A stretch of 64,000 nt of DNA. Source: Hirsutella rhossiliensis (lineage: Eukaryota > Ascomycota > Sordariomycetes > Hypocreales > Ophiocordycipitaceae). The translations under genes and the position numbers were made by a program. How positions within the stretch are numbered: the first letter of the stretch is position 1; each line of letters starts with the position of its first letter. The notes beneath the pieces are model-generated. The model made no database searches and was not told the origin of the DNA. It saw only the letters and a program-made list of their open reading frames with translations. Shown here piece after piece: positions 11,090-21,642 of the stretch. The stretch spans positions 5,332,001-5,396,000 of the forward strand of contig NW_025408669.1 of assembly GCF_020360975.1 (NCBI RefSeq), read 5' to 3'.

Positions 11090-12412
11090 ATGCCCCCCCC
11101 CAAGATCGAGTCCAAGGAGATCGAGACGTACTGGAACATCTTCGCCGATCGCACTGGCGGCTCCCAGTTCCTGACCGGCGAGCAGGCCGCGCCGGTGCTC
11201 AAGAACAGCGGCCTGCGCGACGACCAGCTGGAGCGCGTGTGGGACCTGGCCGACGTGGACAACGATGGCAACCTGGACTTTGAGGAGTTTTGCGTCGCCA
11301 TGCGCCTCATCTTTGACGTCTTGAACGGAGTATGCCTCGACGCATGATATGCCTCTTCTGCCTGCGCCCCAAGCTTATTGGATAATCTGTCCAGGAATAC
11401 GCCGACGTGCCCAAGACGCTGCCAGACTGGCTGGTCCCCGAGTCCAAGGCCCATCTGGTGCAGGCCACCCGGGCCATCACGGGCAAGCAGCCGCAGTTTG
11501 AGCACGTCGACGACGACTCGGACGACCAGGGCCTCAGAGACGGCTTCGATTGGTACATGGCGCCGCATGACAAGGCCAAGTACGAGCAAATCTATCAGGA
11601 GAACCGGGACATGCGGGGCGAGGTGTCATGTTGGTCTTCCCATCGTCGTCCCCCATGGAGGGGGGGTGCGCACACGCTGACCCGGCCCAGTCAATGCTCT
11701 CGGGGACTTGTACGAGTCGCTCGACGTCCCCGACACCGACCTTCGCTCGGCGTGGAACCTGGTCAACCCGTCGGCCGGATCTACAATCAACAAGGACGCT
11801 TGCCTGGCATTTCTTCACATCCTCAATAACAGACACGAGGGCGTCCGCATCCCGCGCACGGTACCCGCATCCCTACGGTCGAGCTTCGAGCGAAACCAGA
11901 TAGACTATCAACTCGACAACCAACAAACGGGCGCGGGCTCGCGCTGGGCCGCCAAGGCCGACGACTCCACCCTCACAGGCCGCAAGACCAAGTTTGGCGA
12001 TCAGTACCTCACGCGACTCGGCCGGAGCGGCTTCAAGGCGACGGGCACCGATTTCTCGACGGAGAAGACGGAGGACTGGGAGGAGGTGCGGCTGAAGCGC
12101 CAGCTGGCCGACCTGGAGGGCAAGATTCAAAAGGTGGAAGACATGGCCGAGCGGCGCAAAGGCGGCAAGCGGGACTCCAAGCCTGCCCTCGTCAAGAAGG
12201 AGCTCGACCAGCTGCTAGACTTTAAGCGCGGACAGCTGAGAGAGCTGGAGGAGGGCTCGGGCCGCAGCGCCGCCGGAGGGAGTCTGAAGAGCATATCCGA
12301 CGACCTGCAGACGGTCCGCGAGCAGGTCGAGGGGCTGGAGAATCATCTGAAAACAAGAGGGCTGGTGCTGAGCGACCTGCAGAGGCAAATTGACGCCGAA
12401 AAGGCAGGGTGA
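11090..12412 (+). CDS. END3: Actin cytoskeleton-regulatory complex protein END3
   Basis: EH-domain protein that works with Pan1 and Sla1 in actin patch assembly and endocytosis at the plasma membrane. Exons are 11090-11329, 11395-11629 and 11691-12412 (398 aa). Residues about 1-95 form an EH domain containing an EF-hand loop ([13 protein letters not shown]). The centre has the END3-specific block ...[20 protein letters not shown]...[25 protein letters not shown]. The last 120 residues are charged coiled coil with two repeats, as in the family. Intron 2 uses the uncommon donor GTTGGT; the obvious GTGTCA donor upstream would break the frame. Its 3' end faces the AIF-like gene about 200 bp away. 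Confidence 0.94.
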
Positions 12413-12614
12413 AGGCAGACGGAGTGGCACGGGGTAGGGACCAGGTGAGAAGTTCAGTTCCAGCGGGTATCTCCATGGTGTGACTTTCTTGCCCACCAAT
12501 ACTCTTGGGCGCGATGTAGGAAGCAGGCAAATGTAGGCTGTATGTACAACCCAGATCAAGCTCGTCGATATGTACGATCGATTCTCCTTGCGCAGCCATT
12601 GTCCCCAACTCGCA

Positions 12615-13955
12615 TCAGAACATGGTGCCGTCGGCGTACTTGGACGTCCTCTCCATGCCCAAGGTGCGGCCTTTGACGGCCCATACGAAGAAGGAGGGGA
12701 TAGGGATGGGCCCGAGCCGACCGGCTCCGCGGCCGCGGCCTATGGAGCAGATGAAGACGTCGATAGGCGGGCCTTTGACGACGGCTTGGTTCTTGCCTTG
12801 CAGCACCAGGTCAATGTTCTTGGCAACTCCGGCCGCCTGGTGCAGGAGAAGCAGATGGTGGTCAGCCTGGGCGGAGATGGAGATGGAGAGTGGGCCGACG
12901 AACCTGGGCATCGGTGATGAGGAAGCCGGCGCGCGGCTTGGAGACGACGTCGCCCACGGCCCACATGTCGGGCGCGGCGCGGACACGCATGTAGTCGTCG
13001 ACATGGACGTAGCCCCTGTCCGTCAGCAGGTCCTTGGGCAAGAAACCGGAGTTGGGGGTGAGGCCGGTGGTGGGGAGGTAGAGGTCGGTGAGCATCTCGG
13101 AGCCGTCGGACAGGGAGACCTTGGTCTTGCCGCCACCAGGGCCGGCGTCGTCGACAGCGCCCTTGGCATTGTTGCGGACGTCGACGCCGATGCGCCGCAG
13201 CTCGCGCTCGACGGCGCCGGCCGAGGGGTCGCCGCCGACGAGCTGGGCGCCGGCGTTGAGCAGGACGACCGTCTTGGCGGGGAAGGCGTCCTTGATCTCG
13301 GCGGCGACCTCGACGCCCGTGGGGCCGCCGCCGGCGACGACGACGTGCTCGGCAGCGCGGATGCGGGCGGCGGTGCCGTGCAGGCTGGCCAGGCAGTCCT
13401 CGTAGGAGCCGGCGGCCTTCCAGGGCATGTGGGCGTCGGCGGCGTCGGCGCCGGTGGCCACGACGAGGTAGTCGTACGCCACGGTCCTTTTCTGATCGGC
13501 TTGGCTACCGTCGCCGTCGCCGCCGCCGGCTGCTTCTGCTGCTGCCACCGAGATGCGGACCGTCTTGCTCGCCGAGTCGACGCCCGTGGCGGCGCCGAGG
13601 ACGAACTCGACGCTGCCGGACGGGTACTGGCTCAGGCCGGGCTCGATGGGCTGCAGCAGGTCCGCGTCCTTGACGAGGCCGGGGATGACGGCGCGCACCG
13701 AGGCCAGATTCCAGTAGAAATGGCTGTTCTGGGCGAGGGCCGGCGTGTGTAAGTCGGGAGGAGCCGTCGCGGGGCATGATGAGACGATGCCGGGGGTGGA
13801 GGACCAAGTATTGCGGGGGGGGCGTTGCATCAGCTCACCTTGGAGACCAGGATGACTCGGAGGTCGTCCTCGCGGGGCCGCGTGTGCTTGAGCAGGCGAT
13901 GGGCAACGGCCAGGCCGCCCAGCGAGCCGCCGAGGATAACGACCGTCTTGGCCAT
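12615..13955 (-). CDS. AIF/FSP1-like FAD-dependent NAD(P)H oxidoreductase
   Basis: Pyridine-nucleotide-disulfide-type flavoprotein of the AIFM2/FSP1 (AMID) and yeast Aif1 group, which reduce quinones or take part in oxidative cell-death responses. Exons in transcription order are 13955-13839, 13728-12904 and 12836-12615 (387 aa, the usual size). The FAD-binding motif VVILGGSLGGLAVA opens the protein at residue 5. A second dinucleotide-binding motif VVVAGGGPTGVEVA lies near the middle, with ATGAD and the FAD-contact MWAVGDV towards the C-terminus. Intron 2 uses donor GTTCGT. The exact substrate and cellular site cannot be told; no clear presequence is visible. Confidence 0.85.
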
Positions 13956-14920
13956 GCGGTGCTTTCTTTTCTGTCTTTTCTGCTCTCCCTTATGTGAAGC
14001 TCTTGAGCAGTTTCTGAACGGTGGCTCGACGTGCGCAGGTTTACTCAATGGGGACGGGCGGCTGAAGGGTCTCGGCCGCAGAGGATGAAAAGGGAGGTTT
14101 GTCAAACAAGGGAGACGAGGTCGATGACGATGGCCGAGACCCGCCAAGGTACCTCGCCAGCTGCGGCTTATCTCGCCGCTCACCGACATCGCGGATCGAG
14201 CTACGGATGCACCTCATGCTTCCATCTTCCCCTCCTTCTCTTCTTTGATTGCTGGTTTTTACCATCTTGGCCAAGCCATGCCGTAAACACGCCGTCACCT
14301 CGCACTGAATCGACCTCGGTCAGCACGCACGCCAGCGTCGCGCTCCCGGCAAGACTACCATTAAATACTCTGTTTGTACTTTCATGCTATACAGCAGGTG
14401 TATGCCAGCGCAACTATCGGCCCATGATGCGTTTCCAACAAGCTTCGTTCATCCTTTCTCCAGCTTGAAAGTCCGAGGGCTTCAACGGCAGCTTCCTTCT
14501 TACAGCGCCTTAGAGGCATCGTCTCCGCAAGCTCGTCAGAGTCGGTCCCAGGTACTCCATACCTCATCCGGTCCACACCGACGGCGCTAGGCGACGGTAC
14601 TCGCTACCTCCGCGGGCAGATGAATCGATCATTCTAGCACGCCGTGCTGCCCCGCCATTGCCGAGAAATCGCATGACGTGAGGAGATACCTCGGGCTACA
14701 GTGCACTTGCCGCCGCAGCCAGCTGTACCTCCCGTCCCCTCGCCTTTTCCCCCTCCCCCGCTCTCTCAACGACAAAGCACAGACGGCACCACCAGTGACG
14801 ACGGCAAGCTCCCTCTCAACAACTTCTCTTCATAGACCCTCTCCTCTGTCTCCTCCATCTGCTTCATCCCCTTCCCTTCATCCCTCTCTCCAAACCTTCC
14901 CCCTCCCACATTCGCCCGCC
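13956..14920. promoter_or_regulatory. Divergent promoter region between AIF-like and ACBP genes
   Basis: A 965-bp head-to-head spacer. A long pyrimidine-rich tract just before the ACBP start (about 14720-14920) is typical of strong fungal promoters. No gene is seen. Confidence 0.5.
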
Positions 14921-15387
14921 ATGCCTCTGAGCCCAGAATTCGAAAAGGCCGTCGTCGACTCCAAGAAGCTCACCGGCAAGCCCAGCAACGACGAGCTGCT
15001 CGACCTCTACGGTACAGGCTCACTTCTCCCCTCTCTTTCCCACATCTCCCCCGCCGTGTCTCCTCCGTAGCTAACCTGTTCTTCCTCCGTCGCCAGCCCT
15101 TTACAAGATTGCCAATGGCGAGGACATTGCCAAGGCCCCCGCGCCCGGCATGTTCGACATGAAGGTAAGCACTATCCCATCCCCCCCTACGGAACCTCGG
15201 CCGTGACAGACTCGACGTCCTAACCGCCTTACAGGGCAAGGCCAAGAAGAACGCGTGGCAGAAGCTCCTCGACGAGGGTGTTACCCCAGACCAGGCCCAG
15301 GTCAAATATGTCGCCCTCGTCGAGGATCTGAAGACGAAGCACGGCTACGACGCGGACAAGGTGCCCGAGGCTGTCGGCAGCTCTTGA
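14921..15387 (+). CDS. Acyl-CoA-binding protein (ACBP)
   Basis: Small cytosolic carrier that binds medium- and long-chain acyl-CoA esters and buffers their pool. Exons are 14921-15011, 15097-15164 and 15235-15387 (103 aa), close to the standard single-domain length. The family block is clear: FEKAVVDSKKLTGKPSNDELLDLYALYKIANGE, PGMFDMKGKAKKNAWQKL and the terminal helix YVALVEDLKTKHG. The ligand-binding Tyr/Lys positions (LYALYK, GKAK, W) are all present. The pyrimidine-rich upstream region suggests steady expression. Confidence 0.96.
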
Positions 15388-16523
15388 AGATGGATAGACG
15401 GCTAAGAAAGCATCATAAGCGGCCAGGGTGATTAGGGTGACGAGAAGAAGGAGAGCATGGCCATGTCTGTACATGGGAACTATGGCATGCCAAGAGGTTG
15501 CAACATCTGTATTGTTCACGTGTGTGCGGCTGCACCGCTGTACGTGGTAATGGTGGTTGTCTCGCGAAAACTGTCTGCTAGATCACCGGCTTTGTTACCA
15601 TCCAAAGACACCGTATCGGCTACTTTTTGCCTTGTTTACGTGCACCATGGAGTTTCTCGAGTTTTCCGGTGTTTCCCAGGATTACATGCGAGTCCTATGC
15701 CTGGGTTAGCTAAAGGCCCATGGTCTGTCCATTCATGTCCAAACAAGCCTCATCTTTCCTACCCCAGATGACGCAGTACCCACTCCCCATTCGGCCGAGG
15801 CAACGTTCTCGACGCCTGGGCCGCGAGCTGTCCATCAACCTTAACGGTTTCTCCTCACCGCCTCCGGCCCTCGAGGCGCGGGAGCGGCCGAGAGCATTCC
15901 AGTCATCTTCCGCACGACTGTCCGAGATATCAACTGGATGAATACCATCCGGCAGGACCATACGAACAAAGAACTCGACCCGACGGCGCGAAACAATGGA
16001 AATATGTTGCAGGGCGATTCCGAGTTGCTATTATGTTGACCGTAGCCACTAGAGAAAATACGTACATGCGATGCCGGACTCGAGGACATTGGTCCAATAT
16101 CCAACCCCGACATCACGTCGAATGTAAAAAGACAAATACAAGGTTGGGGATATGACGTGTAAGGGCGGATAATGTACTCGGTACGGCTCCGAAACATTGC
16201 GAATCCCGTCGCCTCCAGCAAGCACCAAACCTAACTGCCATGGCCGTCTCTTCGGCAACCGAAGCGGCCCGTCGCAAAGGGGGAATCAGCTTGAAAGGAA
16301 AAAAGCGGAGAAATCAAGGACAAAATTAAAGAGAAAAGGTAAGCTGCAGGCTCAACAGCAAGCAACTCGGAACAAGGCAACACCAAGCCCGTGTGCTCTG
16401 TCGTGAAAAACTCGTCGTAAACTCGTGGTGCGCTTGTGCTTGTTGGTCGTTGTGGACTTGACGCACTCAAGCGCCCCCATTCGTCATCGGAGCTTGTATA
16501 TAGTCGCCCCAGGCCATATCGAC
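15388..16523. other. Convergent spacer between ACBP and cysteine-rich protein genes
   Basis: A 1.1-kb region that must contain both 3' UTRs. No open frame with family resemblance and no repeats of note. Confidence 0.55.
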
Positions 16524-17317
16524 TCACATGACGGCAACGACGCCGGCGAGCACGAGCAGCAGGGAGCTGACACCCGAGGTGGCGGCCCCGCTGACCGTGA
16601 TATTGGAAGGAGGTGGCACCCGAGAGGGGACGTAGGCGGGCTGAGTGGGCCCGACGTTGGCGGCGGTGCTGTTGACAAGAACCCGGACGGCGCCGGTGGA
16701 GAAGTCGGCCGATTTCTGCGCCGCATACGTGGTCGAGTCGGCTTGAGAGGTAACAAGAGACGTTGTCGAGGTCGTGGTGGCGGGCGTGCTCGAGGCGGGG
16801 GGAGGAGAGGAAGAAGAGGACGTCGAAGGAGGAGCTGCTGTCGTCGAGGTAGAGGATGGCTTAGCCAGTTGCAGGCGGCCCTTGACGCCAAATTTGGCGG
16901 CACAATCCTCGAGGCCCATGCCATCGGGGCAGCACCAGTTGTTCTTGTCGGGGTCGTTGGTGCAGAAGAAGCCCTTTTGGCACGAGTCTGGTTACCAAAG
17001 AGAGTCAGCAACAAGGCGCGCCAGTGAGCAGGGCAGGACGTACTGCCAGAGCCGTCCATGCAGCAGGACTCGCCGGCGGCGGGTCTGAAGCAGTGCGTCT
17101 CGTTGGCCTTGTTGGAGGAGCACTGGTCGTAGTCGGCTCCGCAGACCTCGGCGCAGGTGTTGCCGGGAAGTGTGCAGACCTTGGGATTACACTGGTAGCC
17201 GATGGTGTCGCGGCGAGCGAGGCCCATACCGGGGGCCTCCGCCATGTAGAAGGATCCGAAAGAGGCGCTGGCGGCGCAGGCCAGGACGGCCATTGCGGCG
17301 ATGGCGTGGAGATGCAT
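16524..17317 (-). CDS. Secreted cysteine-rich, Ser/Thr-rich protein, probably GPI-anchored
   Basis: Unknown function; probably a cell-surface glycoprotein. Exons in transcription order are 17317-17044 and 16987-16524 (245 aa). Residues 1-19 form a signal peptide (MHLHAIAAMAVLACAASAS). Residues about 40-125 hold some 14 cysteines, including CNPKVCTLPGNTCAEVCG, a CC pair in GESCCMDG, and a second unit SCQKGFFCTNDPDKNNWCCPDG. A Ser/Thr/Pro-rich stalk (about 135-190) follows, and the C-terminus is a small-residue hydrophobic tail (GVSSLLLVLAGVVAVM) after AATSG, which fits a GPI-attachment signal. This architecture is common among hypocrealean surface proteins, but I do not recognise a named family. 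Confidence 0.8.
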
Positions 17318-20247
17318 CTCTTTGCTTGGTTGCGGGATCGGGTCGGTCGGTCGAGGATTAAACGTGCTCGAAGGCGTGTTGGAGAGTTGCGAGGTGCAGT
17401 GAATGCGAGGAGAGACGAGGGCAAAGGAGTGGAACGAGTATGTAGAATACTCTGAGCGAGAGGAGGCGACCAAGAGGCCAACAGGCGGCAACAGTTGTTG
17501 GAGGGAAAGGAGGAAAAACGAGAGCGGTGGTGTCGGTCTGGGCGGCAATGAAGGCGCGCCAAGTCCTTTTAATTTCCGGCTTGCGAGAGCATCCTGAGCT
17601 GGGACGATTCCCCACACCACCTTCCTTCTTGGAGTCTCACTTTCCCCTGCTCTCGACCAGTGTATCCCGGTACGTACTTATCTCATTGTACAGAGTACAG
17701 AGTACCCACGGGCCATTAAATTAGATGAGACTCACTAAGAACAGCCGCGGCAAGTCCCGCCCGGCGTGTTGGCTGGCTGGCGTCCTGCGAAATGTGCAAT
17801 TCCTCGCGCGCCTTTGTTATCCACGCATGCCACGGCCCCCATCCAGGCACCCACCTGCACATTCTTGCGCACACTGAGGCTTTGCTGCTGCAGCTCTTTG
17901 TCTACAGCGATTAGTCGGGCCTGTAATGTGGAAGCGGCCTGGTTGGTCAGTTCGTCGATCAGCAGGGCGGGGACCCCACCTCGCAAAATGAGGGCACCCC
18001 GATCCTCCTACCAGGCGGCGGCCCCGAGTGACTAGACTAGCCCTAGGTAGTTGCGGTCAGCTCACATATAATAAGATAAAGATACCAGAAAGTCACTAAG
18101 CGTCTATCCGTATAGTCGGCTGAGTTACTACGGCTTACAGTACATGGGGCGGGGCAAGGTCGGCTTGTCCACGCACGGAGTATCTCGCCCAGGTGACGAC
18201 ATCCTACAGGCGGGTCCCCACGCGGCAAAACGCAGGTACACGCCCCTGTGCGCCCGCTAATCTTACTGCAGAGGGGACTTTGAGGCGGCAAGCCTCAGAG
18301 AGCATGCACAACCCACCTGATCTGATGTATCGAGTACCTGGGTGCTTGCAGTTCCTGTCCGCCCCCAACCGCAGCAGCTCAAGATGGTCCTCAATCGCAT
18401 CCCCGTGATGCATGGCATGCCGCGATCGATTACATTTGCATCATGAAGAGGCATGCGCGCGTGAGAGGCATGAAATGGTAGCGCAATGCAGCGGCCAACG
18501 CGCTTTGTCCTATGCCGCGTCCTCTCTTGCACCAAAGCGAAGGGCCCGTCGTACCTGATACAGTAAGGTACCGTTCCTCGCACCTGGACGGGTACGCGCA
18601 GGTACCAGGGCATTCTGCGGCGAGAGCGTGAAACGACGCGGGCAAAGAGTACCGGCTCTGTTGTACCACCGCGCTCCATTTCGATCAGCGCTTCTTTTTT
18701 TTTCCTTTTTTTTCTTCTCACTTGCGTCGACCTCTGGGCTTCTTCATTGCGATCATCCTCCTATTCATGACCGTCCTATTCGTCTCGTCTTCTCCTCTTC
18801 CACTCTCTACCGTACTGCAACAGGCACTCTCTGCTCTCCCTCCTTTGCTTGGCCAAGCCGGGCGTCATTTCCCAACTGCATGCAACACCAACGACTCCCC
18901 CGCGAATCAAGCAGCACGATTAAAGGAGATGAAACGGGGCCCCCGGCAACCAGCCAGCCAACCGACGTCTCAACGGCCAGTCCCCCTCCATGTACGTCTC
19001 CGAACCAACCAGAGTGCTTAGCCAAAGAGCCAATCTTTCTCCGGGGCTCGCTTCGGGCGACAGATCAAGATGGTTTGGCCCATCTCGCCCAACAGAATGC
19101 AAAAGCCTACCAGCCAGGCACGCGCGACGCTCGTTATTCTCGGCGACAAGCCAGTCTCCGTTGTTATAGGCGCGCGCCTACAGTAGACCTGCGTCCACAG
19201 CCCTCGCTCGTCTCCGGCTGCTCTCGAACCAGGCAGCCCCTCACCCATCCATCGACCACCCCTCCCTATCCTATCGCCCCCTTGTCTCCTTCCTTCAGCC
19301 TCCAGGGAGGGTGCGCCTGTTTCGTCTCGCCATGCTTTCTTTTGCGAATTTCCCAGAGGCCGCAGTTGCCACGCGAATCCGTAGCGTCGCCAGCAATCGA
19401 CGCCCGAAGGATGAGCAAGAGAGAGATTGCATGCTACCAAGTACCGTATGTTCAACATGAAATGATGACCCAAAAGGCATTGTTCCGTGGTGACGTTGCC
19501 TGGCGCGAACAATGCAACGAATGTCTCGGTCGGCAAGACAATGGCTTGATTGTGCTTGCTCGACAGCAATGACCTGCAAGACAAAACGCAATTCCCATGG
19601 CTTGCGAAAAGTATGCCGCAGCCAACGGTGCCACTGGCCATGAACGTTGCCTCGCTTGTTTATCTGGATACGAATATACCGTACGCTTCAAACAGCGTGG
19701 AAGCGTCTTTGGCGGCGACGTGCAACTCCAGCCTTTCATCGTATCCGCAACGAGGGATGTACTGCCAGTCTGTCGCATGCCCTTGATTTTCCAATGGCTC
19801 CCTGCGCCGGCTCTGGTTGACTTATTTTTGGATGACTGTCTCTTCCCTCCCTTGGTCATCACATGCTCCATCGTCTGCCCTCGCCTCAGGCCGCGCCAGC
19901 AAGCTCATCCCCGAGTGCAGCGGCCTGCGGTGATCAGGGTAGCCGACGGCCGAGGCCTTCCAGACACAAAGTCAGTCATCGTCAAACAAACCTGCCCCCT
20001 TGGATCCTATCCGCATGAGTGGAAAGGATTACGACCCTGTCTGTCGCTCGTCATCCAGTCTCCCCAGATGGCATGCTGCCATATCGAACCACCGACCCGG
20101 GAAATATACAGTCTGAAAAGACGCCCTCTCTCCCTGCCGAAGCAGCCGTTTGTACCAGCTGTTTGTCGCCTCAGGTAACGTACACCTACCTGCCCCGAGT
20201 TCTCGAATATTTGTACAAGTCGCCGTGCAGCTCTCCCGAGTCGTCAC
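17318..20247. other. Gene-poor region
   Basis: About 2.9 kb between the cysteine-rich protein and the BTB-bromodomain gene. Apart from the possible exon pair at 17716-17986 (listed separately), nothing resembles a known protein. The 945-nt open frame at 18628-19572 on the plus strand has a Cys/Arg/Pro-rich composition typical of chance frames. Confidence 0.5.
17716..17986 (-). other. Possible coding exons of an unrecognised gene or relic
   Basis: On the minus strand a natural-looking helical frame (...GVPALLIDELTNQAASTL then QARLIAVDKELQQQSLSVRK) ends at a good donor CAG|GTGGGT. After a 70-nt intron (17785-17854, acceptor TTTCGCAG) it continues for 22 residues to a stop at 17716. No in-frame ATG is present; upstream there is a stop and a possible TAG acceptor, so a start exon is missing. 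It could be the 3' part of a small gene, a broken copy, or chance. I do not recognise the family. Confidence 0.28.
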
Positions 20248-21642
20248 TCACTCGCCCTCGTCGCCGCCCATCTTGGCGATCCACTTGTTCATATGCGAGT
20301 ACTTGTCCTCAAATGTTCTCTGCAGCTTCTCCCCGGCCGCCCACATGGGGTCTCCCTTTGCCCAGTAGGTGAAGCAGTTGTCGAAGATCTGGCGCATGTC
20401 GGCCACGAACTCATCCTCGTGGGTGTAGTCGCGCCGGTCCATCTTGGCCTTGATGGTGTTGAGGTCCATGGGCCGCTTGACCTTGTCCAGGTAGTCGGGC
20501 ACGCCGTCTTCCACTGGATCGACGGGCTCCTTGAATGGCCCTACCAGCCGAGTCCAGAAGCCTGGGCGCAGCATATTAATTGGTGCTGACGCAGGGACAA
20601 GGACGGGCTGCGCGCTTACCTGGCCCCGAGAGCATCCTATTCAAGAGGTCCGCACAAAACTCCATCTTCTGGGCCGTGGTAAAGTTTCGGCTTTCCAGAT
20701 AGGCGGCGCTGGATCGTCGCTTCTGCGGCTTGGGGAGCGGCGTGCGGCTCGGTTTGCGGCCAAGTGTCGGATCCTGGGACCCAACGGCCACGCCAGGGGT
20801 GCCGCTCGGCCGTCGGCTCTTCTTGATGTTGTTGAGGGCGTCATCATCGCTGGCGTCGTCAAGGTAGTGGACGTTCTTGCGCGGCGGCAGGGTCGATGCC
20901 GGCGCGATGGAAGGAGACTCGGCGGGCGGGTGGGCGACCGGGGACATGTCAAAGGAGCTCATAGTGACGACAAGCTCGCTCAAGACCTCTTGTGGCAGGG
21001 ACTTTGCGAACTCGGCCCTGGCGTCGGACGATCGCATGTACTCGGCGGCCCACGACAACAGCAGCAGGCGGATGGAGGAGCCCTCGGGGGTGTCACGCCA
21101 GACCTGGATGAGGAGCGGGGTGGCGGGGATCCTCTCGGTGAGGCGGCGGCAGTCGGTCATGGCCTCGAGCGTCTTGTCGCAGAGGCCGCCGATGCCGAGC
21201 TTGTGGCCGAGATTCCAGAGGCTGACGAGAGACTCGTACGAGGGCACGCGGGCCTCGTCGACGAGCAGGACGCCCGTGTAGAGAAAGTTTTGGGCCAGGC
21301 CAAAGACGTCTGCGGTGAAGTCGGGCAGCCTGACCATGTTCTCGATGGTGTCGTCGGCGCCCTTTTCGGCGAAGTGGCTGCGGTAGTGGTCTGAGCGGTG
21401 GCACAGGAAATCCTTTTGGAGGCCAAAGGGCTGTTCGTCGGGCCCGACCAAGATGATGACGAAGATGGGATGGGGCTGCCTGTTGGACGTGTCAGCCTCG
21501 GAAAGCGGCTTGATGGGGATGGCGGGCGTATATCTCACAGCCACGAGAAGCTGGGCTTTTCAGCCACCGTCGTCGTCGGTGCCGCAGGCGTTGGTGCATC
21601 CGCGATACCGTTGGCGGGTGCGTGGGCAGCCATTGTGCTCAT
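20248..21642 (-). CDS. BTB/POZ-bromodomain protein with altered acetyl-lysine pocket
   Basis: Probable chromatin-associated adaptor; specific function unknown. Exons in transcription order are 21642-21539, 21479-20620 and 20561-20248 (425 aa). Residues about 36-140 look like a BTB/POZ domain (HPIFVIILVGPDEQPFGLQK, HYRSHF, FLYTG). A low-complexity linker rich in Ser, Pro and basic residues follows (about 235-295). A C-terminal bromodomain runs from about 298 to 420, with the ZA-loop segment GPFKEPVDP and PDYLDKVKRPMDLNTIKAKM. Where canonical bromodomains have YN in NCxxYN, this protein has NCFTYW: the acetyl-lysine-binding Asn is Trp388. Acetyl-lysine reading may therefore be lost or changed. 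The start could also be the ATG three codons downstream. Confidence 0.82.

Noticed and set aside
11620..11626. GTGTCA as the donor of END3 intron 2
   Set aside because: Using it shifts the frame; GTTGGT seven bases downstream restores the conserved [16 protein letters not shown] sequence.
12622..13752. 376-codon plus-strand open frame
   Set aside because: It is the antisense shadow of the AIF-like gene, whose minus-strand frame contains clear FAD-binding motifs.
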